Of a DNA stretch of 64,000 bases, positions 44,605 to 54,267 are shown piece after piece (position 1 is the first letter of the stretch; each line of letters begins with the position of its first letter). Made by a program: the position numbers and the translations under genes. Below the pieces are notes generated by a model. It was not told the DNA's origin. It made no database searches and saw only the letters and a list, made by a program, of their open reading frames with translations. Source of the DNA: Phreatobacter cathodiphilus (lineage in GTDB: Bacteria > Pseudomonadota > Alphaproteobacteria > Rhizobiales > Phreatobacteraceae); assembly GCF_003008515.1 (NCBI RefSeq), contig NZ_CP027668.1, forward strand, positions 2,596,001 through 2,660,000. The letters are read 5' to 3'.

Positions 44605-46506
44605 TCATTCCCGAGCCAGCAGCCGGGGCAGGGTCGTCGGCGCCAGATGCCGCTTTTGCGCAGAGATTCGGAACGGCGCATTGAAGGCGCCGTAGCCCGC
44701 ATAGCCCCGGCGCTCGACCACCTCGAAGAAGAAGCCATCACCGCCGGTGCGGCCGTAGAGCTGGAAGAACTCTCCGCCGGGGTCGCGGTCATAGAGGATG
44801 CCCGCCGCCTGCAGCGCCTCGAGCTCGACCGCCGGCAGGCCAAAACGCGCGGCGAGATCGGCGTAGTAGTTGGGCGAGACCCGAAGGGGTTCAAAGCCGT
44901 TGGCGGCGAGTGCCTGCGCCGTACGCCTGATATCGCCGGTGGAAAATGCGATGTGCTGGATGCCGGCGCCGAAGAGCTCGCTGACGAAATGCCCTGCGAG
45001 CGTCCGCCGGTTCTCCGCGCCGTTGAGCGTCAGGCGCAGCCCGCCCCGCGCGTTCTCGATGACCTGGCTGCGAACGAGACCGCCGGGATCGACGACGTCG
45101 ACCATCGGAAGTTTCCGGACGTCGAAGAGCGAGGTGTAGAACAGCAGCGACGTCAGCAACTCGTCGACGAACATGGTCTGGGCGACATGGTCGATGCGCT
45201 CGAGCCCCGCATCGATGGAGACGGCACCGTCGGCGACGTTGACGAACTCGTGCTCCCACAGCCGGACGAGATCGGGCGAGCGATCGATGAAATAGATGAC
45301 ACTCCCGCCGATGCCGCGGATGCCCGGCAGGCGGATGTCGCCGGGGTTCGGGTCCTGGTCGAAAGGCTCGGCGCCCAGTGCCACGGCCCGTGCCAGCGTC
45401 GCCTGTGCATCGTCCACCTGCAGCCCGATGGCATAGGCGGCCGTGCCATGGGCGAGAAAAGCGGAGCGCGCCTGCCCGGCCTGTTCGGTGTTCACCACCA
45501 GGTTGATCTGGCCCTGGCGGAACAGATCGACGGATTTGGAGCGATGCCGCCCGGTCCGGCGGAAACCAAGAGTGTGCAAGGTCGACGCGAGTGCGTCCGC
45601 GCGGCGTTCGTCGGCGGCAAACTCGACAAACTCGACGCCATGCACGACGGACCGGTCGGGCAGGACACGCGCCGGGGTCCGGCCTGTCGGGCTCTCTCGC
45701 GAGACCTGGTCCATCAGGTGGATGAGCGAGCGGTGGCCGTCCTTGGCGACGACGCGCGCCGATCCGCCGCGAAACTGGTCGTTGAAGATCTCGAGCGAGA
45801 GGTAGCCCTGATAGCCCGTCGCATAGATCGCCTTGACGAAATCCTTGACCGGCAGGTCGCCCTCGCCCGGCATGTTGCGCAGGTGGCGGCTCCAGTGCAG
45901 CAGGTCCATGTGGATGAGCGGCGCATCGGCGAGCTGAACGATGAAGATGCGGTCGCCGGGGATGGAGCGGATCGTTTCGGAATCGATCCCCTTCGCCAGC
46001 GAGTGGAAGCTGTCGAGGACGAGGCCGATGGCCGGGTGGTCGGTCCGGCGGACGATCTCCCAGGCGTCGCGATGGTCACTGACGTGGCGGCCCCAGCACA
46101 GCGCCTCATAGCCCACCCTGAGGCCCCGCCGCGCGGCCCGCTCGCCGAGTTCGCGAAAATCCGCCGCCGCACGCTCGATGCCGCCGAGAGCCTGCGGAGA
46201 GACGCTGGAGCAGACCAGCATGAGGTCGGCGCCCAGTTGCTGCATGAGGTCGAACTTGTGCTCGGCCCTATCGAAGACGGCCGCCCGATAGGGCTCTGGC
46301 AGCGTCTCGAAATCCCGGAACGGCTGGTAGAGGGTCAGGGCGAGGCCATGATCCTCGATCATGCGCCGGACCGTCGCCGGCGTCTCGTCGGTGACGAGCA
46401 GGTCCTGCTCGAAGAGCTCGAGCCCGTCGAAGCCGGCAGCGGCGATTGCAGCGATCTTCTCCGGAAGCGTGCCGCTGACCGATACCGTCGCGATGGAGGT
46501 GAGCAT
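44605..46506 (-). CDS. quiC: 3-Dehydroshikimate dehydratase, QuiC type (fused to HPPD-like domain)
   Basis: The 633-residue protein has an N-terminal sugar-phosphate-isomerase-like TIM barrel (about 1-280; GFDGLELFEQDLL, VGYEALCWGRHVSDHRDAW, SLEIFNDQFRGG). A C-terminal region (about 300-620) is related to 4-hydroxyphenylpyruvate dioxygenase (LERIDHVAQTMFVDE, GAGIQHIAFSTGD, GGEFFQLYGRTGGDGFFFEV). This fusion and length match the QuiC1 dehydratase of Pseudomonas, which turns dehydroshikimate into protocatechuate. The start overlaps the aroE stop (TGATG). Confidence 0.88.
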   Translation of the reverse strand: MLTSIATVSVSGTLPEKIAAIAAAGFDGLELFEQDLLVTDETPATVRRMIEDHGLALTLYQPFRDFETLPEPYRAAVFDRAEHKFDLMQQLGADLMLVCSSVSPQALGGIERAAADFRELGERAARRGLRVGYEALCWGRHVSDHRDAWEIVRRTDHPAIGLVLDSFHSLAKGIDSETIRSIPGDRIFIVQLADAPLIHMDLLHWSRHLRNMPGEGDLPVKDFVKAIYATGYQGYLSLEIFNDQFRGGSARVVAKDGHRSLIHLMDQVSRESPTGRTPARVLPDRSVVHGVEFVEFAADERRADALASTLHTLGFRRTGRHRSKSVDLFRQGQINLVVNTEQAGQARSAFLAHGTAAYAIGLQVDDAQATLARAVALGAEPFDQDPNPGDIRLPGIRGIGGSVIYFIDRSPDLVRLWEHEFVNVADGAVSIDAGLERIDHVAQTMFVDELLTSLLFYTSLFDVRKLPMVDVVDPGGLVRSQVIENARGGLRLTLNGAENRRTLAGHFVSELFGAGIQHIAFSTGDIRRTAQALAANGFEPLRVSPNYYADLAARFGLPAVELEALQAAGILYDRDPGGEFFQLYGRTGGDGFFFEVVERRGYAGYGAFNAPFRISAQKRHLAPTTLPRLLARE

Positions 46507-47351
46507 CAGGACGCCTCCCTCAGCGCCGCGCCTGCGAGTTCGCGGCGCAAGGCTTCCGCATCGACCTCGTGCCCCGTGAAGATGCGGAAGGCGTCGATGC
46601 CCTGGAACAGGAAGAGCTCGTACCCGCTGAGAATGTCGAGGCAGGCCTCGCGCGCCCGGCTGAGGAACTCGGTCCATTCGGGTGTGTAGACCGCATCGAA
46701 GGCCCAACCGACTCCCTCAAGTGCCGCATCCGGAATGGCGTTGCCGCCGACGCCTGCCATGCCGAGGGGCGTGGCATTGACAATGCCGTCGACCCCCTCG
46801 GCTGCCTCTGTCATGTCGTCGCAGAGAACGATGCGGGTACCCTCGGCACGCGGCGCGAGGGTTGCGGCGAGCGCCTCGGCCTTGCCGCGATCGGCGTCGC
46901 AGAGCCTGACCTCGCTCGCCCCCAGCGTGACCAGGGCGAAGGCGATGGCCTTGCCGACGCCGCCGGCTCCCGCCATGGCAACGACGCCGGGCGAGGCCTC
47001 GCCGAAGCGGTGGCGAAAGGCGGAGCCAAAGCCGGTGCAGTCGGTGTTGGCGCCGCGAGGACCATCGGCATCGAAGACGACGGTGTTGCAGGCGCCGAGC
47101 GCCACAAGCTCCGGCCCCGGCGCGACCAGTTGCGACAGCACGCGCTCCTTGTAGGGAAAGGTGACGTTGATGCCGCGATAGCCGCCCGTGCGGCAATGAT
47201 CGAGGACGGAATCGAAGGTCTCGGCGCGGGCCGGGGGAATGAGCAGGTCGTAGCTGACATCGAGGCCGCAAAGGCGGCCTGCGAGGCGATGAAGGTCGGG
47301 AGACCGCGAGGTCTGGATCTTGTCGCCGATCAGGCCGAGCTTGACATGCAT
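46506..47351 (-). CDS. aroE: Shikimate/quinate dehydrogenase (AroE family, probably NAD-dependent, catabolic)
   Basis: The 281-residue enzyme has substrate motif SRSPDLH, catalytic Lys68 in NVTFPYKE and Asp104 in NTDCTGF, and nucleotide site GAGGVGKA. Where NADP-dependent AroE proteins have NRTxxR, this one has CDADRGK: an Asp (D152) that suits the free 2'-hydroxyl of NAD and no phosphate-binding Arg. This suggests the catabolic quinate/shikimate dehydrogenase type. Overlapping quiC by one base, it supplies dehydroshikimate (or dehydroquinate) to it. Confidence 0.88.
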   Translation of the reverse strand: MHVKLGLIGDKIQTSRSPDLHRLAGRLCGLDVSYDLLIPPARAETFDSVLDHCRTGGYRGINVTFPYKERVLSQLVAPGPELVALGACNTVVFDADGPRGANTDCTGFGSAFRHRFGEASPGVVAMAGAGGVGKAIAFALVTLGASEVRLCDADRGKAEALAATLAPRAEGTRIVLCDDMTEAAEGVDGIVNATPLGMAGVGGNAIPDAALEGVGWAFDAVYTPEWTEFLSRAREACLDILSGYELFLFQGIDAFRIFTGHEVDAEALRRELAGAALREAS

Positions 47352-47404
47352 GGGGGTCGCCCCGCCCTCGTGGGAGCATCGAGGCCATCAGTCATAGCCG
47401 ATTT

Positions 47405-47417
47405 CATATGAGATTCA
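47405..47417. promoter_or_regulatory. Candidate GntR operator upstream of aroE-quiC
   Basis: CATATGAGATTCA (+ strand), inside the near-palindrome ATTTCATATGAGAT, in the 82-bp AT-rich gap between the second gntR gene and aroE. Its complement TGAATCTCATATG recurs before the TRAP genes. Confidence 0.45.
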
Positions 47418-47433
47418 AGAAAACATCATAGAC

Positions 47434-48099
47434 TCAGGAAATCACCCCTGTCGCCAAGGCATGGTCGACGCCCCCCGCTATGTGCCGTTCGAGGAGCGCG
47501 CACCCCTCATCCGCATCCCGGCGCAGGGCCGCATCCTTCATCGCCAGATGCTCTGCGGCGGCGATGGCGCCGCGATAGCTCAGGGCGATCATTTGGTAGC
47601 GCAGGTAGCGCTCGAAAATGGCCGCGTGGGCGTGCATCAGCACTTGCGAGCCGCAGGCCGAGACGAGCGCCTGGTGAAACTGCCAGTCGTAGCGCTTCCA
47701 CAGATCTGTATCGGTGCGGTCGCCGCTGGCCATCCGTGCTTCCATCTGGGCCAGCTTGTGATGGGCCGCGATGACCCGCGCTTCCCATTCTAGATCGCCC
47801 TGGGCGAAGGACTGGCGCAGGGCATGGCATTCGAGCAACTGCCGGAGCGCGGCGATCTCGCGGAGATTGGCGGCCGAGATCGGGCCGACCTCGAAACCGC
47901 GTTGTCCCTCGGCGACGACAAGCTTCTCGGAGACGAGGCGGTTCAACGTCTCTCGCAGCGTGCTGATGCTGGCGCCATAGTCGTGTCGGAGCGCGTCAAG
48001 CCGCAGCCGTCGCCCCGGTGCGAGGCGTCCCGTGATGATGTCGGTGCGGATGCGCTTGTAGGCGCTTTCGCCGGCCGAGGTGAAGAGATCAGGGCTCAT
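47434..48099 (-). CDS. GntR-family regulator (FCD/FadR-like), second of two
   Basis: The 221-residue regulator has an N-terminal winged helix (AYKRIRTDIITGRLAPGRRL, STLRETLNRLVSEKLV) and a helical FCD effector domain with metal/acid-binding residues (WQFHQALVSACGS, HAAIFERYLRYQ, LLERHI). It overlaps the upstream gntR gene by four bases and is its close paralogue. It likely controls the shikimate genes directly downstream. Confidence 0.9.
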   Translation of the reverse strand: MSPDLFTSAGESAYKRIRTDIITGRLAPGRRLRLDALRHDYGASISTLRETLNRLVSEKLVVAEGQRGFEVGPISAANLREIAALRQLLECHALRQSFAQGDLEWEARVIAAHHKLAQMEARMASGDRTDTDLWKRYDWQFHQALVSACGSQVLMHAHAAIFERYLRYQMIALSYRGAIAAAEHLAMKDAALRRDADEGCALLERHIAGGVDHALATGVIS

Positions 48100-48788
48100 G
48101 CTGCGACCCGCGCCGGGGGGAGCACCTCGCGCGCCTCGATGGCATCGACGCAGGCGCGGATGTGGGTGGCCAGGATCGCTTTGGCCTCGCCGGTCCGACG
48201 CGCCAACGCCGCCGCGAGAAGGTCTGCATGCTCACGCGCGGCGACATCGCCGCGGAAGATGCCGACGACCATCTGGTAGCGAAGGTATTTGTCGTAGACC
48301 CCCGCATGGATATCGAGGAGTTCCGCCGATCCGCAAGCAGACACCAGACTGTGGTGAAACTCCCAGTCGTAGCGCTTCCACTCGGCGGGATCGGCATTCT
48401 CTCCGGTGAGCAGGCACTGCTCGATTCGGGCCAGCTTGTGGTGGGCGGCGACCACCCGGCCCTCCCATTCAAGGTCACCCTTCGCAAAGGACAGTTCGAG
48501 GGCATGGTGCTCGAGGAAGAGCCGCATCTCCGCGACCTCCTTGAGGTCCGCAACCGACACGGGCGCGACCTCAAAGCCCTTCTGTCCCTCGGCGACGACG
48601 AGGCCCTCGGATGCCAGCCGGTTGAGGATTTCCCTGAGGGTGGAGACGCTCGTGCCGTACTCGGCGCGCAGGCGGTCGAGCTTCAGACGCTGGCCAGGCT
48701 TCAGGCGGCCAAACAGAACATCCTCACGGATCTGCCGATAGGCGGTGTCGGCAACGGAGAGCTGTACGTCGAGAGAAGCGATTAACAT
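48096..48788 (-). CDS. GntR-family regulator (FCD/FadR-like), first of two
   Basis: The 230-residue product has the same architecture as its neighbour: AYRQIREDVLFGRLKPGQRL, STLREILNRLASEGLV, WEFHHSLVSACGSAELL and AGVYDKYLRYQ. The two proteins agree at roughly half of positions by eye, pointing to a local duplication. The stop and the next start overlap (ATGA), so both are made together, perhaps as a heterodimer or for two inducers. Confidence 0.9.
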   Translation of the reverse strand: MLIASLDVQLSVADTAYRQIREDVLFGRLKPGQRLKLDRLRAEYGTSVSTLREILNRLASEGLVVAEGQKGFEVAPVSVADLKEVAEMRLFLEHHALELSFAKGDLEWEGRVVAAHHKLARIEQCLLTGENADPAEWKRYDWEFHHSLVSACGSAELLDIHAGVYDKYLRYQMVVGIFRGDVAAREHADLLAAALARRTGEAKAILATHIRACVDAIEAREVLPPARVAA

Positions 48789-49116
48789 GTTGTCTGACCG
48801 GGCCGATCCTGGCCCGTCAGAAAAGCTGGCGCAGCAGCATCTTGCAACTGACCCGGTCGCGGCCGGCCCCACATGACCCCAGCGGGCCCTTGCGACCGGT
48901 CAGACGACGGTGTTCCCACTGCCCTTCCGATCGGCGCGGTGTTACCGAACCGCCACCCCGCTGCTGCGCTTCATCTCCACCGACCTTGGCAGAGACTCTT
49001 GGAGCCATAGGGCCGGGCGCTTGAACAACCACCTGCGAGAGCCCGGTCCCCAAGCAATGCCCGCATTGGAAACGCGAAGAGGACGTTGGCGCAGCCACAG
49101 ACAGAGCTGTGCCGAC
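48789..49116. other. Intergenic region between the shikimate and cyclohexanecarboxylate blocks
   Basis: 328 bases upstream of the gntR pair and downstream of badI. Short open frames here have no recognisable motif. The gntR promoter must lie here; I see no clear site. Confidence 0.4.
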
Positions 49117-49914
49117 TCAGCCTCTCCGCCGGAAGTCAGGCTTTCGTTTCTCCCGGAAGGCCTTGCCGCCCTCTTTCGACTCGTCCGTGTCGTAATAGAG
49201 GCTCAGGGCCTGCATGCCGAGCGAACCGATTCCGCGGATGTTCTCGCTGTCGGCGTTGAAGGACCGCTTGGCGATCGACAGGGCCGTCGGGCTCTTTTCC
49301 ATGATCTCAGCACACCAGCGGTCGACTTCGGCGTCGAGTTCGTCATGGGGGACGACGCAGTTGGCGAGGCCCATGCGCTCGGCCTCGTCGGCCGTGTAGC
49401 GGCGACACAGGTACCAGATCTCGCGGGCCTTCTTCTCACCAACGACGCGCGCCAGATAGGCGGTGCCGAATCCCGGATCCACGGATCCCACCTTCGGCCC
49501 GACCTGCCCGAACTGGGCACGCTCCGATGCAATCGTCAGGTCGCAAAGGGTCGCGAGGACATTACCGCCACCGATGGCGAAACCTTGCACGCGCGCGATC
49601 ACGGGCTTCGGCACATCGCGGATCAGCGCTTGGAGCTCTTCGATCGGCAAACCGATCGTGCCGCGGCCGTCATACTGGCCGTCATGGGCGCCCTGGTCGC
49701 CGCCGGTGCAGAACGCCTTGTCCCCTGCCCCCGACAGGACGATCACGCCGACGTCGCGATTCCAGCCTGCCCGCTGGAAGGCGTCGATGAGCTCCTCGAC
49801 CGTCCGGCCGCGAAAGGCGTTGTAGCGATCGGGTCGGTTGATGGTGATGAAGGCCACGCCATCGGGCCGCTCCGTGTAGAGAATGTCGGTGTAGGCTGCG
49901 GGCTCAGCGGACAT
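49117..49914 (-). CDS. badI: 2-Ketocyclohexanecarboxyl-CoA hydrolase
   Basis: The 265-residue crotonase-fold enzyme is very close to BadI of Rhodopseudomonas palustris as I know it: INRPDRYNAFRG, AFCTGGDQGAHDGQYDGRGT, IGGGNVLATLCDLTIASE, GSVDPGFGTAYLARVVGEKK and YYDTDESKEGGKA. It opens the ring of 2-ketocyclohexanecarboxyl-CoA to pimeloyl-CoA, using the MenB-like Asp region (VDPGFG). GGAGG precedes the ATG; it follows badH by 30 bp in one operon. Confidence 0.92.
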   Translation of the reverse strand: MSAEPAAYTDILYTERPDGVAFITINRPDRYNAFRGRTVEELIDAFQRAGWNRDVGVIVLSGAGDKAFCTGGDQGAHDGQYDGRGTIGLPIEELQALIRDVPKPVIARVQGFAIGGGNVLATLCDLTIASERAQFGQVGPKVGSVDPGFGTAYLARVVGEKKAREIWYLCRRYTADEAERMGLANCVVPHDELDAEVDRWCAEIMEKSPTALSIAKRSFNADSENIRGIGSLGMQALSLYYDTDESKEGGKAFREKRKPDFRRRG

Positions 49915-49944
49915 CTCTTGACCTCCGGTTCTGTGGCTGTGTTT

Positions 49945-50712
49945 TTAACCAGCCATCGACAGGCCACCGGACACGGACAGGACCTGTCCCGTGACATAGG
50001 CGGCGTCGTCGCTGGCGAAGAAGCAGATGGCACCCGGCAGATCATCGGGTTTGCCGATGCGTCCGAGAGGAATGGAGCGCCGGAAAGCCTCCATCAGCTT
50101 CTCCGGATTTGACGCGCCCTTGCGGAATTCTTCGAAAAGATTGGTGTCGGTCGGGCCGGGGCAGACGACATTGAGGGTGATGCCGTCGCGGGCATGCTCG
50201 CGGGCGAGCGTCTTGGTCAGGCCGAGCAGTGCCGCCTTGCAGGCCGCATAGACCGCCTCCCCGGTCGAGCCGACACGGGCCGCGTCCGAGGCGATGTTGA
50301 CGATGCGACCGTGTTTGCGGTCGGCCATGCCAGGGAGTACGGCATGGTGCATGTGGAGCGCGCCGGTCAGATTGACGGCGATGAGCCGTTCCCATTCCGC
50401 AGGGCTTGTCTGGAGAAACGGCTTGAAGATGTCGAAGCCGGCATTGTTGACCAGGATCGAGATGGGGCCGAGACTTGCCTCGGTCTCCGAAACGGCCGCG
50501 TCGACGCCGGGCCGGTCGGTGATGTCGCAGACAAAGGCGTGCGCCGTGCCGCCGGAGGCAACGATCGCGTCGGCAACCGCCCGTGCCGCCGCCTCGTCAC
50601 GATCGAAGACGGCGACCGCCGCGCCACGCGCGGCCAGTCTCCGGCAGGTCGCCGAGCCAATGCCGCCGCCACCGCCGGTGACGATCGCCGTCCTACCCTT
50701 GAAATCCGTCAT
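49945..50712 (-). CDS. badH: 2-Hydroxycyclohexanecarboxyl-CoA dehydrogenase
   Basis: The 255-residue short-chain dehydrogenase has the NAD site TGGGGGIGSATCRRL, NNAG at about 90, catalytic Ser in NIASDAARVGSTGEAVY with Tyr and Lys in YAACK. The match to R. palustris BadH is close (HHAVLPGM, RHGRIVNIASDAARVGS-like). It oxidises the 2-hydroxy to the 2-keto CoA ester for BadI. Its promoter faces badR across a palindrome at 50767-50784. Confidence 0.92.
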   Translation of the reverse strand: MTDFKGRTAIVTGGGGGIGSATCRRLAARGAAVAVFDRDEAAARAVADAIVASGGTAHAFVCDITDRPGVDAAVSETEASLGPISILVNNAGFDIFKPFLQTSPAEWERLIAVNLTGALHMHHAVLPGMADRKHGRIVNIASDAARVGSTGEAVYAACKAALLGLTKTLAREHARDGITLNVVCPGPTDTNLFEEFRKGASNPEKLMEAFRRSIPLGRIGKPDDLPGAICFFASDDAAYVTGQVLSVSGGLSMAG

Positions 50713-50766
50713 GGCGCAGGTTCCGATTGCGTCGAGAATGGATCGACCATACCGTGTCGACTAGAA

Positions 50767-50784
50767 ATAGCAATACATTGCTAT
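50767..50784. promoter_or_regulatory. Probable BadR operator in the badH-badR gap
   Basis: ATAGCAATACATTGCTAT: perfect 8-bp arms around AC, centred between divergent badH and badR. A 15-of-18 match lies upstream of aliB (55474-55491). Confidence 0.75.
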
Positions 50785-50803
50785 ATCGGTCGGGAGGCTG
50801 AAT

Positions 50804-51322
50804 TTGAAACTCAAGACTGACGCCGCCCATACCGTGGACATCCTCCGTTTCGATGTCGCCAACCGCCTGTTTTTTCGGCTCTATCAGAGCTCTAACCTGA
50901 TGCATAAGAACGGCACCAAGGCGGTGGCGAGCTTCGGCAGCACGACACAGCAATGGGCGGTCATGGGTGCGCTGGCGCGGCCGCGCGTGCGCAACGAGGG
51001 CATGAGCGTGAAGGAGTTGATCGGCTTCCTGATGCTCAGCCGTCAGAACCTGTCGGCTGTGCTCGACAGGCTGGAGTCGCGGGGCTGGATCGAGAAGGTG
51101 AAGGATGCGGCCGATGGCCGGAGCCGGCGAAGCCGCCTCACCGCCAAGGGCGTCGCCATATGGGACGAGATGCTGGTCGCCATCGGCGAGTTCTACGAGG
51201 CATCGCTGGCGGGATTGTCACCGGAAGAGCAGCTGGCGCTCTACCGCCTGCTCGACCGCCTCAAGGACGGGCTCGCCGCGCTTGGCGTCGAGGAGGATGC
51301 TGCCCAGGCCGAAGGGGCCTGA
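50804..51322 (+). CDS. badR: MarR-family repressor BadR
   Basis: The 172-residue winged-helix protein has the MarR recognition and wing region LIGFLMLSRQNLSAVLDRLE and DAADGRSRRSRLTAKG. The start is a TTG six bases after GGGAGG. In R. palustris BadR represses the cyclohexanecarboxylate genes until 2-ketocyclohexanecarboxyl-CoA accumulates; position between badHI and aliBA and the shared palindromes support the same role here. Confidence 0.85.
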   Translation: MKLKTDAAHTVDILRFDVANRLFFRLYQSSNLMHKNGTKAVASFGSTTQQWAVMGALARPRVRNEGMSVKELIGFLMLSRQNLSAVLDRLESRGWIEKVKDAADGRSRRSRLTAKGVAIWDEMLVAIGEFYEASLAGLSPEEQLALYRLLDRLKDGLAALGVEEDAAQAEGA

Positions 51323-51335
51323 GCAGCGAAAGCCA

Positions 51336-52571
51336 TCAGGCCCGGACCAGCGCACATCCGCCTTCGGTGAGCGGACGGAATGCCTGTTCGGCCGGCAGTT
51401 GCGAGACCAGTTTGTAGACGTCGCCGGGACCGCGGCTCTCCGCGGGAGCCTTGACCGTAAACAGATAGGCCGGGTGGATCTTGCGGCCATCCATGCGGAT
51501 GCTGCCGGTACCGAAGCAGTCGTCGTCGGTCGGCATTGCCTTCATCTGCGCAACGACCGCCCTCCCCGAGGCCTTGGCGCGATCAACGCCCAGCGCCTTC
51601 ACCGCCTTGAGATAGTGCAGCACTCCCGAATAGTCCCCCGCCTGGCTCATGTTCGGAATGGCACCGGCCGCAAGCTTCGGACGCACCCGGTTGGTGAAGG
51701 CACGGGTGCGATCGTTGAGGTCCCAATAGAACGTCTCGGTGAGGGCCAGTCCCTTGGCCACCGGCAGCCCCATGCCCTGGATGTCGGTGATGAAGCAGAT
51801 CATCGACGCCAGGCGCTGCTTGCCATCCTGGCCGATGCCGAACTCCTGCGCCTGTTTCAGGCAGGCGATCAGCTCCGCGCCGGCATTGGCGAAGGCGATG
51901 ACATTGGCCCCGCTCGATTGGGCGCGCAGCAGGAACGACGAGAAATCATTCGTCGTGCCGAAAGGATATCGGACAGAACCGACGACGCTGCCGCCGGCCG
52001 CTTCGACGAAGCGCGTCCCGTCCGCCTGCGCCGCGTGGCCGAAGGCGTAATCAGCCGTGATGAAGAACCATTTGTCGCCACCGTTGCGCACCAGAGAAGT
52101 CGACGTCGAGTGCGCAAGGCACCAGGAGTCCCAGCTCCAATGAACCATGTTGGCACTGCAGCTCTTGCCGGTAAGGTCCGAGCTTCCGGCCACCGTGACG
52201 AGGGATACTTTGTCCTTTTCCTCGATGACGCTGCGCGACCCGAGGGCGATCGAGGTGTTGCCGACATTGGTGATGATATCGACGCCGGCCTGGTCGAACC
52301 ACTGCCGGATCAGCGACAGGCCGACATCGGCCTTGTTCTGGTGATCGGCGACGAGGACCTCGACCTTGATATCCGGGTTCGCGCCGGTGAACTCCTCCAC
52401 CGCCTGCCGCGTGCAGGCGACCGATGTCGGTCCTGACAGATCCTTATAGACGCCCGACATGTCGGTAATCACGCCGATCCGGATCGTCCGGTCGGTCTGG
52501 GCGCGCAGTTTCATCGGTGCCAGGGCCGCAGCCCCGAGGCCGCCGGCGATCAGTTTCCGTCGATTGATCAT
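51336..52571 (-). CDS. ABC-type (LivK-like) substrate-binding protein, orphan
   Basis: The 411-residue periplasmic protein has an RR-type signal (NRRKLIAGGLGAAALAP) and a branched-chain-amino-acid-type type I binding fold (IRIGVITDMSGVYKDLSG, DIITNVGNTS, DYAFGHAAQADG). It is the last gene of the aliB-aliA unit and probably binds cyclohexanecarboxylate or a related acid. No permease or ATPase gene lies in the window, so it must borrow them or act otherwise. GGAGGACAGC precedes the ATG. Confidence 0.88.
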   Translation of the reverse strand: MINRRKLIAGGLGAAALAPMKLRAQTDRTIRIGVITDMSGVYKDLSGPTSVACTRQAVEEFTGANPDIKVEVLVADHQNKADVGLSLIRQWFDQAGVDIITNVGNTSIALGSRSVIEEKDKVSLVTVAGSSDLTGKSCSANMVHWSWDSWCLAHSTSTSLVRNGGDKWFFITADYAFGHAAQADGTRFVEAAGGSVVGSVRYPFGTTNDFSSFLLRAQSSGANVIAFANAGAELIACLKQAQEFGIGQDGKQRLASMICFITDIQGMGLPVAKGLALTETFYWDLNDRTRAFTNRVRPKLAAGAIPNMSQAGDYSGVLHYLKAVKALGVDRAKASGRAVVAQMKAMPTDDDCFGTGSIRMDGRKIHPAYLFTVKAPAESRGPGDVYKLVSQLPAEQAFRPLTEGGCALVRA

Positions 52572-52619
52572 GCTGTCCTCCCTCGATTGTTGTGGTTGGT
52601 CGGTGCTGCCGAGCCGCGA

Positions 52620-54221
<1,602 letters not shown>

Positions 54222-54267
54222 GGTGTTTCCTCCGATTGACGCGGGCTCTTGGGCGGCCCGTCGTCGG

